This document shows positions 8,606 to 16,106 of a stretch of 64,000 nt of DNA, in pieces; position 1 is the stretch's first letter, and the number at the start of each line of letters is the position of its first letter. The stretch is from Deltaproteobacteria bacterium (GTDB taxonomy: Bacteria; Desulfobacterota; Desulfobacteria; Desulfobacterales; SpSt-501), in contig JACRCN010000004.1 in NCBI GenBank assembly GCA_016219005.1, positions 1 through 64,000 on the forward strand. Direction: 5' to 3'. Both the position numbers and the translations under genes were made by a program. The notes below the pieces were generated by a model that worked only from the letters and a program-made list of their open reading frames with translations, was not told the origin of the DNA and ran no database searches.

Positions 8606-9619
8606 ATGGGAAAGCGAATACTCACCGGATCTTTCGTGGCGCTGATCACGCCGTTTGCGGACGACGGGTCGGTGGACATTGAAGGCTTCGGTAAACTGAT
8701 CGAGTTCCAGGCGCAAAACGGCACGAGCGCGGTTCTGATCATGGGCTCGACCGGCGAGGTGTCGCTGCTGTCCAATGAGGAGCGGCACCGGGTCATCGCG
8801 GAAACGGTGCCTTTCAAGAGATTCGGGCTGCCGCTGTTCTACGGGTGCACGGCGAACAACACCCGCGCCACCATCGCCATGGTGAAATTTGCGGCGACGC
8901 AGGGCGCAGACGGTGCTGTCATCACGGCACCCTCCTACATCTACGCGCCGGTGGATGCGGCGGTGGCGTATTTTCTGGAGGTGGCCGACGCGAGCCCCAT
9001 CCCCGTCGGCATCTACAACAACCCCATCCGGGTGGGCACGGACCTGCCGGCTGACGCCATCATCCGGCTGGCGGAGCACCCCAACATCGTGATCGACAAG
9101 GAGGCCATGGCCCGGCCCGGCCAGATCGCCCAGATCCTGGCCTCCGGCCGGCAGCTGTCGCTCATGTGCTGCGACTCGCCCAACCTGGGGCTGGTACCGG
9201 CGGTGATGTCACTGGGCGGCCACGGCACGGCCAACATGACCGGCAACATCGCCCCGCGGGAAATGGCGATCATTTCCAAGCCCTGGAAAACCCATCAGGA
9301 TGCCGTCAACTTCCGCGAGACCTATCTGAGAATTTTGCCCCTGATCCAGTTCACCTACTCGAAGGTAAACCCCGTCCCGGTCAAATCCCTGGCGCGGGTT
9401 TTGGGGCTTCCGGCAGGCGTGCTGCGCAAACCCTATCTGAACATGACCGGCCGCGCCCTGCGCGCGGGGTTGGACGTCGTGAAGCGGCTCGGCCTGGCGC
9501 AGCAATACGGCTTCCGGGTCCGCGAGGATCTGATTGGCGAGGATGCGCCGGGGGAGCCGGCCGGCACATCGGTTACGGCACCTGCCGCCATTGGTTCGGG
9601 AGCCTGCTTCATACGGTAA
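8606..9619 (+). CDS. DapA/dihydrodipicolinate synthase-family lyase
   Basis: A TIM-barrel aldolase of the DHDPS/N-acetylneuraminate lyase superfamily, 337 residues against about 295 for DapA; the extra length is a C-terminal tail. The Schiff-base lysine is K165 in IVIDKEA and the conserved tyrosine is Y137 in GIYNNP. The pyruvate-carboxylate loop reads GSTGE (47-51) instead of GTTGE. Ribosome binding site GGAGGG precedes ATG 8606. The family includes KDG aldolases, dehydratases and hydratase-aldolases as well as DapA, so the reaction is open. It sits just upstream of the TRAP genes, but a separate promoter and operator lie between them. A link to the nicotinate genes is therefore possible but unproven. 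Confidence 0.85.
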   Translation: MGKRILTGSFVALITPFADDGSVDIEGFGKLIEFQAQNGTSAVLIMGSTGEVSLLSNEERHRVIAETVPFKRFGLPLFYGCTANNTRATIAMVKFAATQGADGAVITAPSYIYAPVDAAVAYFLEVADASPIPVGIYNNPIRVGTDLPADAIIRLAEHPNIVIDKEAMARPGQIAQILASGRQLSLMCCDSPNLGLVPAVMSLGGHGTANMTGNIAPREMAIISKPWKTHQDAVNFRETYLRILPLIQFTYSKVNPVPVKSLARVLGLPAGVLRKPYLNMTGRALRAGLDVVKRLGLAQQYGFRVREDLIGEDAPGEPAGTSVTAPAAIGSGACFIR

Positions 9620-9652
9620 ACGCCGCTGCTTCACCGATGGGCTTCTTGGCTA

Positions 9653-9692
9653 TTGACAGCCGGAAGGGGCGTGTATAAAAACTGTAGACAAT
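9653..9692 (+). promoter_or_regulatory. TRAP operon promoter with GntR operator
   Basis: A -35 TTGACA (9653-9658) is followed by a -10 region at 9674-9681 (TATAAA or TAAAAA; the latter gives a 17-base spacer). At 9681-9692 is ACTGTAGACAAT, which differs by one base from the reverse complement of ATTGTCTACAAT at 19649-19660 in front of the gntR gene. The site overlaps the expected transcription start, a position typical of repression. It links transport to the minus-strand catabolic operon. Confidence 0.65.
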
Positions 9693-9842
9693 AAACAATA
9701 GACACTTTTCCCCAGCCGAAACCAACCGGCCCTCCGGCTCCCGGAAGGCCGGCGCTTATTGTTCCATTCAGCAACCGGGCCTTGTGGATGTGAAAACTGC
9801 ATTCCTCATCGTTTCAACCCATACCCCGAAAGGAGATGAGCC

Positions 9843-10925
9843 ATGTGCGAAAAATGTGCGGAGCTGACCCGCAGAAACTTTCTCAAGGGAGTCGTCGTCG
9901 GCGGCACCGCCCTGGGATTGGGCCTTTACGACAACCGGCTGGCCCAGGCCGATGCCACGAAGCTCAAATTCAGCACGTGGCATCCGCCGATGAGCCGTGA
10001 GACCAGGACCGTCTGGACGCCGATGCTTGAAAACATGAAGAAAAAGAGCGGCGGCAACTTCGATTACACCATGTACGCCGGCGGAGCGCTCGGCAAAGCT
10101 CCGGAGCACTACGACATCGTGGCCAAGGGGCTCTCCGACATGGGCTATTTCACGGCCACCTTCACTCCGGGCCGCTTCCCGTTGACCGACGTGCTCTCGC
10201 TCGCGGCCTGGGTGGACGGCAAGGACCTTGCCGTCGACATCGGCAACTCCGTCTACGATCGGATTCTCAAGGATGAGTTCAAGGATGTAAAAGTCCTCGA
10301 GCTCAACGGATGTATCCAGTCCTACATCTGGACCAAGAGGCCTGTCGCCAAGATGGAGGACCTCAAGGGCCTGAAGCTCAGAACACCCGGCGGGCATCAG
10401 ACCAATTACGTGAAGGCCCTGGGTGCGGAGCCGATCTTCATGCCTCCGGGCGACGTCTACATGGCCATCGAGACCGGCACGATCGACGGCATCGTCACCT
10501 GCCCGCCGGTCATCCTGGCCTTCAAACTCCACGAGGTGGCCAAGTACGGGGTCGTGACCACCTTCGGCTGCGTCTCCGAAGGCATGGTCATGAACATGAA
10601 CACCTGGAACAAGCTGCCCGAGGACCAGAAGAAAATAGTCAACGAACTGGGCACCAACCCCTTCCGGACCTCGGGCGGGCTTACCCGCAGCGAGTACCCC
10701 AAGCTGATCGAGGAAATCACCAAGGGGGGGGTGAAAATGGTCGAGCTTCCCAAGGATGAAGCCCAACGCTGGTATGGTCAGTTCCAGGAAGTCACCCGGA
10801 AATGGGTGGCGGACCTCGAGGCCAAGGGTCTTCCGGCCAAGAAGGCGGTAGCCATCATGAACGAGGAATGCGAAAAGCGCAATGTCCAGGTCGTAGCCTG
10901 CCCGCCCGAGCTGAAGAAGGCGTAA
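9843..10925 (+). CDS. dctP: TRAP transporter substrate-binding protein (DctP family), Tat-exported
   Basis: A 360-residue periplasmic binding protein. A twin-arginine signal (RRNFLKG at 10-16, then a hydrophobic stretch) shows export in the folded state, less usual than Sec for DctP. The DctP domain includes LKGLKLRTPGG with the conserved arginine that clamps the substrate carboxylate, and AIETGTIDGIV. AAAGGAGATGAG precedes the ATG. It is followed by dctQ and dctM. Given the shared operator with the gntR promoter, I infer a carboxylate such as nicotinate or a related pyridine carboxylate as ligand; this is not shown by the sequence itself. Confidence 0.9.
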   Translation: MCEKCAELTRRNFLKGVVVGGTALGLGLYDNRLAQADATKLKFSTWHPPMSRETRTVWTPMLENMKKKSGGNFDYTMYAGGALGKAPEHYDIVAKGLSDMGYFTATFTPGRFPLTDVLSLAAWVDGKDLAVDIGNSVYDRILKDEFKDVKVLELNGCIQSYIWTKRPVAKMEDLKGLKLRTPGGHQTNYVKALGAEPIFMPPGDVYMAIETGTIDGIVTCPPVILAFKLHEVAKYGVVTTFGCVSEGMVMNMNTWNKLPEDQKKIVNELGTNPFRTSGGLTRSEYPKLIEEITKGGVKMVELPKDEAQRWYGQFQEVTRKWVADLEAKGLPAKKAVAIMNEECEKRNVQVVACPPELKKA

Positions 10926-10935
10926 CTGCGTACAC

Positions 10936-10969
10936 GGCCCCCTTAGCAGGCTAAGCCCGGAAGGGGGCC
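10936..10969 (+). terminator. Stem-loop after dctP
   Basis: GGCCCCCTT (10936-10944) pairs with AAGGGGGCC (10961-10969) around a 16-base loop, between dctP and dctQ. It is followed by only a few T residues, so partial termination or mRNA stabilisation is more likely than full termination. This would give more binding protein than permease. Confidence 0.5.
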
Positions 10970-10997
10970 TGCTGTTTCATAGCCGGGAGAGTAGCGC

Positions 10998-11489
10998 ATG
11001 AAAAGGCTGGAGAGGTTTCGCAAAGTGGTCCAGAAGGCGAGCTATGGTGCCTGTTTTGCCGGGATGTTTCTGGCCATCCCCTTGATGTTGCTCACCGTGG
11101 GCGACATAGTGGGCAGGTCTTTTTTCAACAAGCCCATTCCTGGAACGTTCGAGATTTCGGAGTACATGCTGGCCGTGATCGTGCTGTTGGGAGCCGCTTA
11201 TACCCAACAGGTCAAGGGCCACGTGGGAGTTGATTTTCTCACCAGCCGTTACTCCCCCAAAACCCAATCGGTGCTGCATGCCGTGACCACTCTTGCCGGC
11301 CTTTTGATCATCGCCATCCTGGTCTGGCAGGGGTATCTTGAAGGGATCCACGAAAAAGCGGTGTCGGACCAGTTGCGGGTGCCCCAGTGGCCGTTCAAAC
11401 TGCTGGTGGCCGTCGGCGGTTTGCTCCTGTGGCTGGAGCTTTTGCTGGACTTCATCTCATCTGTGCAGAAAATCGCCGGGAGGCAGTGA
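10998..11489 (+). CDS. dctQ: TRAP transporter small permease subunit
   Basis: A 163-residue inner-membrane protein with four hydrophobic helices (about 15-40, 50-70, 88-110, 130-150), the standard DctQ layout. The motif FEISEYMLAVIVLLGAAY resembles the conserved first half of DctQ. The stop overlaps the dctM start by one base (TGATG). It pairs with DctM to form the sodium-coupled importer. Confidence 0.9.
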   Translation: MKRLERFRKVVQKASYGACFAGMFLAIPLMLLTVGDIVGRSFFNKPIPGTFEISEYMLAVIVLLGAAYTQQVKGHVGVDFLTSRYSPKTQSVLHAVTTLAGLLIIAILVWQGYLEGIHEKAVSDQLRVPQWPFKLLVAVGGLLLWLELLLDFISSVQKIAGRQ

Positions 11490-12796
11490 TGGACCCGATT
11501 ACCGTAGGCGTTCTTGGAACCGTTCTGCTTGCCATTCTCTTGATGATGGGCATGCCCATCGCCTTTATGATGATGTTGGTAGGATCTCTGTGCATCTGGT
11601 ATCTGACTTCGATGAGCGCCGCCCTGCCGATCGTTGCCCAGACGCTTTACGGCGTTACGTCCCATTACCCCTACACGATCATTCCGCTGTTTATCATCAT
11701 GGGAAGCTTCGCCGGAGCGGCCGGCATTACGCGGGAGCTTTACGTGACCTTCGACAAGTGGTTCCGCCGGCTGCCGGGCGGCTTGGGGGTTGCCACCATT
11801 GCGGCCTGTGCGGGGTTTGCCGCGGTGAGCGGCTCCTCGGTGGCCGCGGCCGCTGCCATGGGCAACGTGGCCCTGCCTGAGATGCGGCGTTTCGGCTACG
11901 ACCCGCGCCTGGCAACCGGGGTGGTGGCGGCGGGAGGCACCCTGAGCTTCCTGATCCCCCCCAGTCTGGGGTTCGTCGTCTACGGCATGCTGACCGAGCA
12001 GTCCATCGGCAAGCTTCTGATATCGGGCATCCTGCCGGGTGTTTTGCTTTCGATCGCCTACGCGGCGGTCGTGATCGGCTGGGTCAAGATCAACCCGGCC
12101 CTGGCGCCGGCTTCGCTCGAAAAGGTCACTTTCGCGGAAAAAATCGTGGCCCTCAAGGGCATCTGGGAAACTGCGCTGGTCTTTTTCACCGTGATGGGCG
12201 GTATCTATCTCGGGTTCATCAACCCCACCGAAGCGGGTGCCGTGGGGGCGTTTGCGCTCTTCATCATCGTCATGCTCAAGGGGCGCCTGAGCTGGCGGGC
12301 GATAGTGGCCTGCCTGCTCGAGGCCACCCGGATCACGGTCATGGTGCTGTTTCTGGTCGCCGGGGCCACGGTGTTCAGCTACTTTCTGGCGTTGTCGACC
12401 ATCCCGACGACGGTTTCGGCCTGGATCGCGGGGCTGGAGGTCTCCCGCTACGCGGTCCTGGCCATCATCATTTTAATTTACTTCGTCCTGGGCTGCTTCC
12501 TCGATTCGATCTCCATGATGGTGCTGACGCTGCCGGTGGTCTTTCCGGTCATCGTCTCGCTGAACTTTCATCCCATCTGGTTCGGGGTGGTGGCGGTTCT
12601 GATGATGGAGGCGGGCCTGATCACGCCGCCGGTCGGCCTGAATGTATACACCCTGGCGGGTATTGCCAAAGATGTTCCCATGGCGGAGATCTTCAAGGGT
12701 GCGACGCCCTTTCTGGCGGCGATCATCGTGACCGCCGTCATCCTGACGATCTTCCCCCAGATCGCCCTTTACCTGCCCAGCTTGATGGGCAGGTAA
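11489..12796 (+). CDS. dctM: TRAP transporter large permease subunit
   Basis: A 435-residue polytopic protein of the DctM family. Conserved signatures include SGSSVAAAAAMG, GGTLSFLIPPSLGFVVYG and INPTEAGAVGAF, which form the scaffold and substrate/Na+ sites of the elevator mechanism. I chose ATG 11489 because it overlaps the dctQ stop; a longer open frame from 11387 runs inside dctQ. The gene is convergent with the minus-strand catabolic operon across a strong hairpin. Confidence 0.92.
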   Translation: MDPITVGVLGTVLLAILLMMGMPIAFMMMLVGSLCIWYLTSMSAALPIVAQTLYGVTSHYPYTIIPLFIIMGSFAGAAGITRELYVTFDKWFRRLPGGLGVATIAACAGFAAVSGSSVAAAAAMGNVALPEMRRFGYDPRLATGVVAAGGTLSFLIPPSLGFVVYGMLTEQSIGKLLISGILPGVLLSIAYAAVVIGWVKINPALAPASLEKVTFAEKIVALKGIWETALVFFTVMGGIYLGFINPTEAGAVGAFALFIIVMLKGRLSWRAIVACLLEATRITVMVLFLVAGATVFSYFLALSTIPTTVSAWIAGLEVSRYAVLAIIILIYFVLGCFLDSISMMVLTLPVVFPVIVSLNFHPIWFGVVAVLMMEAGLITPPVGLNVYTLAGIAKDVPMAEIFKGATPFLAAIIVTAVILTIFPQIALYLPSLMGR

Positions 12797-12819
12797 AAAC
12801 TGGAAACTATCTCAAAAAT

Positions 12820-12915
12820 GCATCTGACAGCGCGCTGGCGGCGTTGCGCGCCTCTGAAAAATGCCCGCCACCTGACGCGGCTAGGCTTTTCAGCGGCGTG
12901 CGCCTGGCCCTCGGC
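12820..12915. repeat. Degenerate MITE-like element
   Basis: It shares the ordered words GGCGTTGC (12840), GCTTTTCA (12885) and GTGCGCC (12898) with the 137-277 element, at spacings of 45 and 13 bases against 48 and 15. Clear terminal repeats are not visible. The boundaries are approximate. Confidence 0.45.
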
Positions 12916-12917
12916 TA

Positions 12918-12956
12918 AATAAAGATCCCGCGGGCATTGCCCGCGGGATCTTTATT
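12918..12956. terminator. Bidirectional terminator hairpin
   Basis: AATAAAGATCCCGCGGGCA (12918-12936) is complementary over 18-19 bases to the sequence at 12938-12956, around a minimal ATT loop. The stem core is GC-rich and is flanked by A and T runs on both sides. It sits between convergent dctM and the amino-acid-synthesis-family gene and could serve both strands. Confidence 0.8.
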
Positions 12957-13533
12957 AACGCAGCCCGTCTTCCTTCTTGGCTTCCGAAATCCTGAGCCCG
13001 CCGATGCGCGGGTGCGGCCGGCCGCAGTCGGTGACCACGATCGCGACGACGATCTCATCGGCCCGGGGGGCATCCGGCACCCGCACGGCCATGGCGTCGA
13101 AGTGGGAGCGCACGAAAGCCGCGTCCTTGTAGTTGAGGGGCACGTCGATTTCGGTTCCCATGCCGCCGACCTTTTTAGCGGAGGGGATCAACGATTTTCC
13201 GCCGGCCACGGCGTTGCGGAAGGGAGCTCCCAGCTTGGGGTGCAGAATCGCCGCGGCGTGCTCGCGCTCGCCGGCCTCGCCCACGATGGCCGCCTTGCCG
13301 TAGTTTTCGGCTGCCTCCGGTTTGATCCCCAGAGCGGCGACAGCCATTTTGCCCAGGATGCCGCCCAGCGTATCCCCGATATCGATCAATGGGGTCAGGT
13401 CCTCGACGTATTTGCCGGCAAAGGGATTTTTGATCACGGCCACGGCTGCCGCGCGTTTGCCGGCCGGCTCCATCTTGCGGCCGCCTTCCTCCAGGATTTC
13501 TTCCACAATCGTGATGTATCTCCGGACTTCCAT
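12955..13533 (-). CDS. 'Amino acid synthesis' family protein (PF06684 type)
   Basis: A 192-residue cytosolic protein that resembles the AA_synth/DUF1185 family throughout, for example IDIGDTLGGILGKMAVAALG, EREHAAAILHPKLGAPFR and DEIVVAIVVTDCGRPHPRIG. Despite the family name, no reaction is established to my knowledge. ATG 13533 has AGGAGGAGG about 8 bases upstream, so it is preferred over GTG 13542. It is the last gene of the putative nicotinate operon, after UPF0280 and 6-hydroxynicotinate reductase. A role in that pathway or in cofactor maturation is inferred from position only. Confidence 0.8.
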   Translation of the reverse strand: MEVRRYITIVEEILEEGGRKMEPAGKRAAAVAVIKNPFAGKYVEDLTPLIDIGDTLGGILGKMAVAALGIKPEAAENYGKAAIVGEAGEREHAAAILHPKLGAPFRNAVAGGKSLIPSAKKVGGMGTEIDVPLNYKDAAFVRSHFDAMAVRVPDAPRADEIVVAIVVTDCGRPHPRIGGLRISEAKKEDGLR

Positions 13534-13562
13534 AAAGGGCACCTCCTCCTCTCACCGGTTTC

Positions 13563-14420
13563 TCATGAAGTCGTTCTTAGCCGCTCGGCGATGAACCGCG
13601 TCATTGCAGCCCGCCCTTGGCATGCCACGAACGCACCCAAAACGATGTTGTTGTCGATCAGCTTCTCTGCCCGGCGGAGCGCTTGATTTACCGCCTGGTC
13701 TTTTTTTTTCTCCGGCAGCGGCCCGACACTTGCCGTCACGTGAAGGCCGGCAATGTCCGTGTAGGGGTCGATCGCCTCGGCGGGCGTCCGGACAACGGCG
13801 CGGTCCTCAACATAACCGGCGTTGGCCACGGCCGTGGCGGCGGCGTCGGCCAGCGAGGCATCGGCGGCAACGATGGTGGCGGCTTCAAGGACCCCCCGCG
13901 TGAGGCTGCGGCCGCCGAGGCCGCTGGTGGCAATCCCCCACGCCGTCCGTTCCGGGCCCAGCAGCATGACATGGGCGATGCTCTTGTTCGCGACGTTCGG
14001 TCGGATGCCCACCGCCACCGGTTCGCCGTCGCAACAGCGGACGGCCAGATCGCCGCCGTTGTCGACCAGCACGCGGGTCATTCCGCGCTCGAAAAGAAAA
14101 TCAGCCACGGCATCGGCGATGGTGCCGGCCACCGCGGCCATGGGGGTCAGGTCCTCATCGCCGACCGCCTGGATGCTGGCGACCATTTTCAGGACCAGCG
14201 GGTCGGTAATCTGCGCAGTTAGACCCCGGTAGTCTCGCCCGAGAAGCGGCCGCGCGGCCGCCACCCCTTCAAGAAACCGCACGGCTTCCTCCGCCGCCCG
14301 CAACGCCTGCTGCGGCTGAACCACCTTGCCGACCCGGGCGTCGATGACCAGGCGCATGGGGCCGCATTCGACCATGACGGCGCCGCCGGCGAGCATGTGG
14401 GCCGATTTTTCATAAGCCAT
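13563..14420 (-). CDS. UPF0280 family protein (ApbE-like fold)
   Basis: A 285-residue protein of the UPF0280 family, which is structurally related to the ApbE flavin transferases. Visible ApbE-like features are DLTPMAAVAGTIADAVADFL near 130, VLVDNGGDLAVR near 155 and the late DASLADAAATAVAN segment. ApbE attaches FMN covalently to threonine or serine of partner proteins. The gene begins 12 bases after the stop of the 6-hydroxynicotinate reductase gene, whose Eubacterium barkeri homologue carries a covalent flavin. A role in attaching that flavin is my inference. The ribosome binding site is weak, consistent with coupling to the upstream gene. Confidence 0.82.
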   Translation of the reverse strand: MAYEKSAHMLAGGAVMVECGPMRLVIDARVGKVVQPQQALRAAEEAVRFLEGVAAARPLLGRDYRGLTAQITDPLVLKMVASIQAVGDEDLTPMAAVAGTIADAVADFLFERGMTRVLVDNGGDLAVRCCDGEPVAVGIRPNVANKSIAHVMLLGPERTAWGIATSGLGGRSLTRGVLEAATIVAADASLADAAATAVANAGYVEDRAVVRTPAEAIDPYTDIAGLHVTASVGPLPEKKKDQAVNQALRRAEKLIDNNIVLGAFVACQGRAAMTRFIAERLRTTS

Positions 14421-14432
14421 GCTGGTATCGTT

Positions 14433-15950
14433 TCAGTCTCTCGGAACCACCGGTTCCAGCGCCTCGAACGGACGTATCGCCGCCGTGTGTCCGCCCATCG
14501 CCTCGTAGTCTGCTGTCTCCATGGTGTACTCGATGGGGCAGATGGTGGCCGGGGTGGGGGTCCAGTAGAAGAAGTTCGCCTTGACCCGCCGGACATCCAC
14601 CATGAAGTTGATTCCCCCGCCGGGCAGGATGAAGACCGGCGCGCCGCCCACCGTGAGCACGGCCTTGCCGCGGTGCACGGCGCGGGTGAGCTCGATCGGG
14701 TAGCGCGTCACCCCGGCGCGGGCGCTGCCGCCGGCCCCTCCCATATAAAGCGCGGAAACGAGGGAGGGCTCGCAGCTTTCCGTGATGACCGCGAGCGCCT
14801 GACGGCACGCCTCGGTCAGGGGCACTTCCCGCAGCTTGCCGTCCGGCCTGACTTCGAAGAGCGCACCGTGGGTTCCGGTGGTTTCGGTGACCAGGACCCG
14901 CATGCCGGGCCGCGCGACCGAGAGGTCGACCCCGGCGATAATGTCCTGCGGTCGGGTGATGGAGGTCCCGCCCCAACCCTTGCCGTGGTCTCCGAAATAG
15001 CGGCCGGGTGTGCTCTGCCGGAATTTCAGCTTGACGCCGGAAGTTTTGGCGCCGACAAAGCGGCCCGCGGCGTGCTCGCTCATCAGGCCCGTCAGGTGCG
15101 AGTCGAGAACGATCACCTCGTCGGCCGCCTCCTTGAGCAGCGGGGCGAAAAGCCCCATGGTGGCGCTGCCGCAGCCGACCCGCATATTGGCAGGGGTTTC
15201 GCCGTCGATCACCGGCGGACGTCCCACCTGGATCTCCAGGCGGCTGCCTCCTTCGATACGCAGCGTTAAAGACTTGCCGTTGGCGATATCGACAATGGTG
15301 CGGGCAACCACCATGCCGTTTTTCCCGGTCAGCTGGTTGACGCCGCCGATGGAGAGCATCTTCGCGCCGTACTGCTCGGTAGCCACCATGCCGACCCGGC
15401 GCTTGCCGGCCAGGACCGGAGACCCTTCTTCCCCGATCTGAATGTCGGTGTCGATCTTGACCATGATGCCGCTGTAACTCAAGGGGGCCTCGGTCACCAC
15501 GGTGACCACGTCCACGTCTTGCTGCCGGCCCCTGACGATGAAAGGCGCAGGCTTGCAGTCGGGGTAGGTGGTTCCGGCGCCGATGCCGGTGATGAGGGGA
15601 CGGCGGATGGCCTCGGCCGGTTCGCTGCCCACGGTCGCCGCGACCTGCCGGAATGCATGCAGGGGGGTGATCCGGCTGAGCCGGCCGGCCTCGTTGCGGT
15701 AGCGCTGGCAGGCGCCGATGAAACCCTCCTTGATCCAGCAGCGGATGGGGCAGGCGTTGCACTGCAGGCCTTCCAGGCGGACGATGTCCTCCGCGCTGAT
15801 GGCTTCCTCGGGGCAGACGCGGCGGCAGGCGGCGCACTCGGTGCAGCGCTCGCCGATAACGGCCTTCCTGTGCTTCAATTGAACGGCCCCGAGCGGGCAG
15901 TCCATGACGCAGGTCCCGCAGCCGGTGCATTTATCCTCGTTGACGATCAC
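14433..15950 (-). CDS. hnr: 6-hydroxynicotinate reductase (ferredoxin-dependent)
   Basis: A 505-residue protein. Cysteines at 8, 11, 14, 18 and 36, 39, 42, 46 form two CxxCxxCxxxC motifs for two [4Fe-4S] clusters. A third set at 64, 67, 71 and 81 could hold the single [2Fe-2S] cluster reported for the E. barkeri enzyme. The large C-terminal part has glycine-rich stretches such as GGINFMVDVRRVKANFFYW. The known reaction is reduction of 6-hydroxynicotinate to 1,4,5,6-tetrahydro-6-oxonicotinate (EC 1.3.7.1). The identification rests on resemblance to Hnr plus the adjacent enamidase gene. No clear ApbE recognition motif (DxxTGAT type) was found. The start is GTG with AAGG upstream. Confidence 0.85.
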   Translation of the reverse strand: MIVNEDKCTGCGTCVMDCPLGAVQLKHRKAVIGERCTECAACRRVCPEEAISAEDIVRLEGLQCNACPIRCWIKEGFIGACQRYRNEAGRLSRITPLHAFRQVAATVGSEPAEAIRRPLITGIGAGTTYPDCKPAPFIVRGRQQDVDVVTVVTEAPLSYSGIMVKIDTDIQIGEEGSPVLAGKRRVGMVATEQYGAKMLSIGGVNQLTGKNGMVVARTIVDIANGKSLTLRIEGGSRLEIQVGRPPVIDGETPANMRVGCGSATMGLFAPLLKEAADEVIVLDSHLTGLMSEHAAGRFVGAKTSGVKLKFRQSTPGRYFGDHGKGWGGTSITRPQDIIAGVDLSVARPGMRVLVTETTGTHGALFEVRPDGKLREVPLTEACRQALAVITESCEPSLVSALYMGGAGGSARAGVTRYPIELTRAVHRGKAVLTVGGAPVFILPGGGINFMVDVRRVKANFFYWTPTPATICPIEYTMETADYEAMGGHTAAIRPFEALEPVVPRD

Positions 15951-16007
15951 GGCAACTACCTTGAGCTATGCTGCTCTGATTTCAGTGTTATCTTGTCATA
16001 GAGGGTT

Positions 16008-16098
16008 CAAGGGGTCGAGGGTCCAAGGGTAAAAGATTGGTTCGGAATAAGGTGTTCTCTTGACCCCTCGACTCCTTGAATCATAGAACCCTATAGGC
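16008..16098. repeat. Inverted pair of the TTCAAGGGGTCGA repeat
   Basis: AGGGTTCAAGGGGTCGAGG on the left and GACCCCTCGACTCCTTGAA plus AGAACCCTAT on the right form a long imperfect inverted repeat between the hnr and enamidase genes. Related single copies lie at 8436, 38230 (degenerate) and 57911. The structure could fold as an mRNA hairpin between the two genes. Confidence 0.55.
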
Positions 16099-16106
16099 CG
16101 TCGGCG

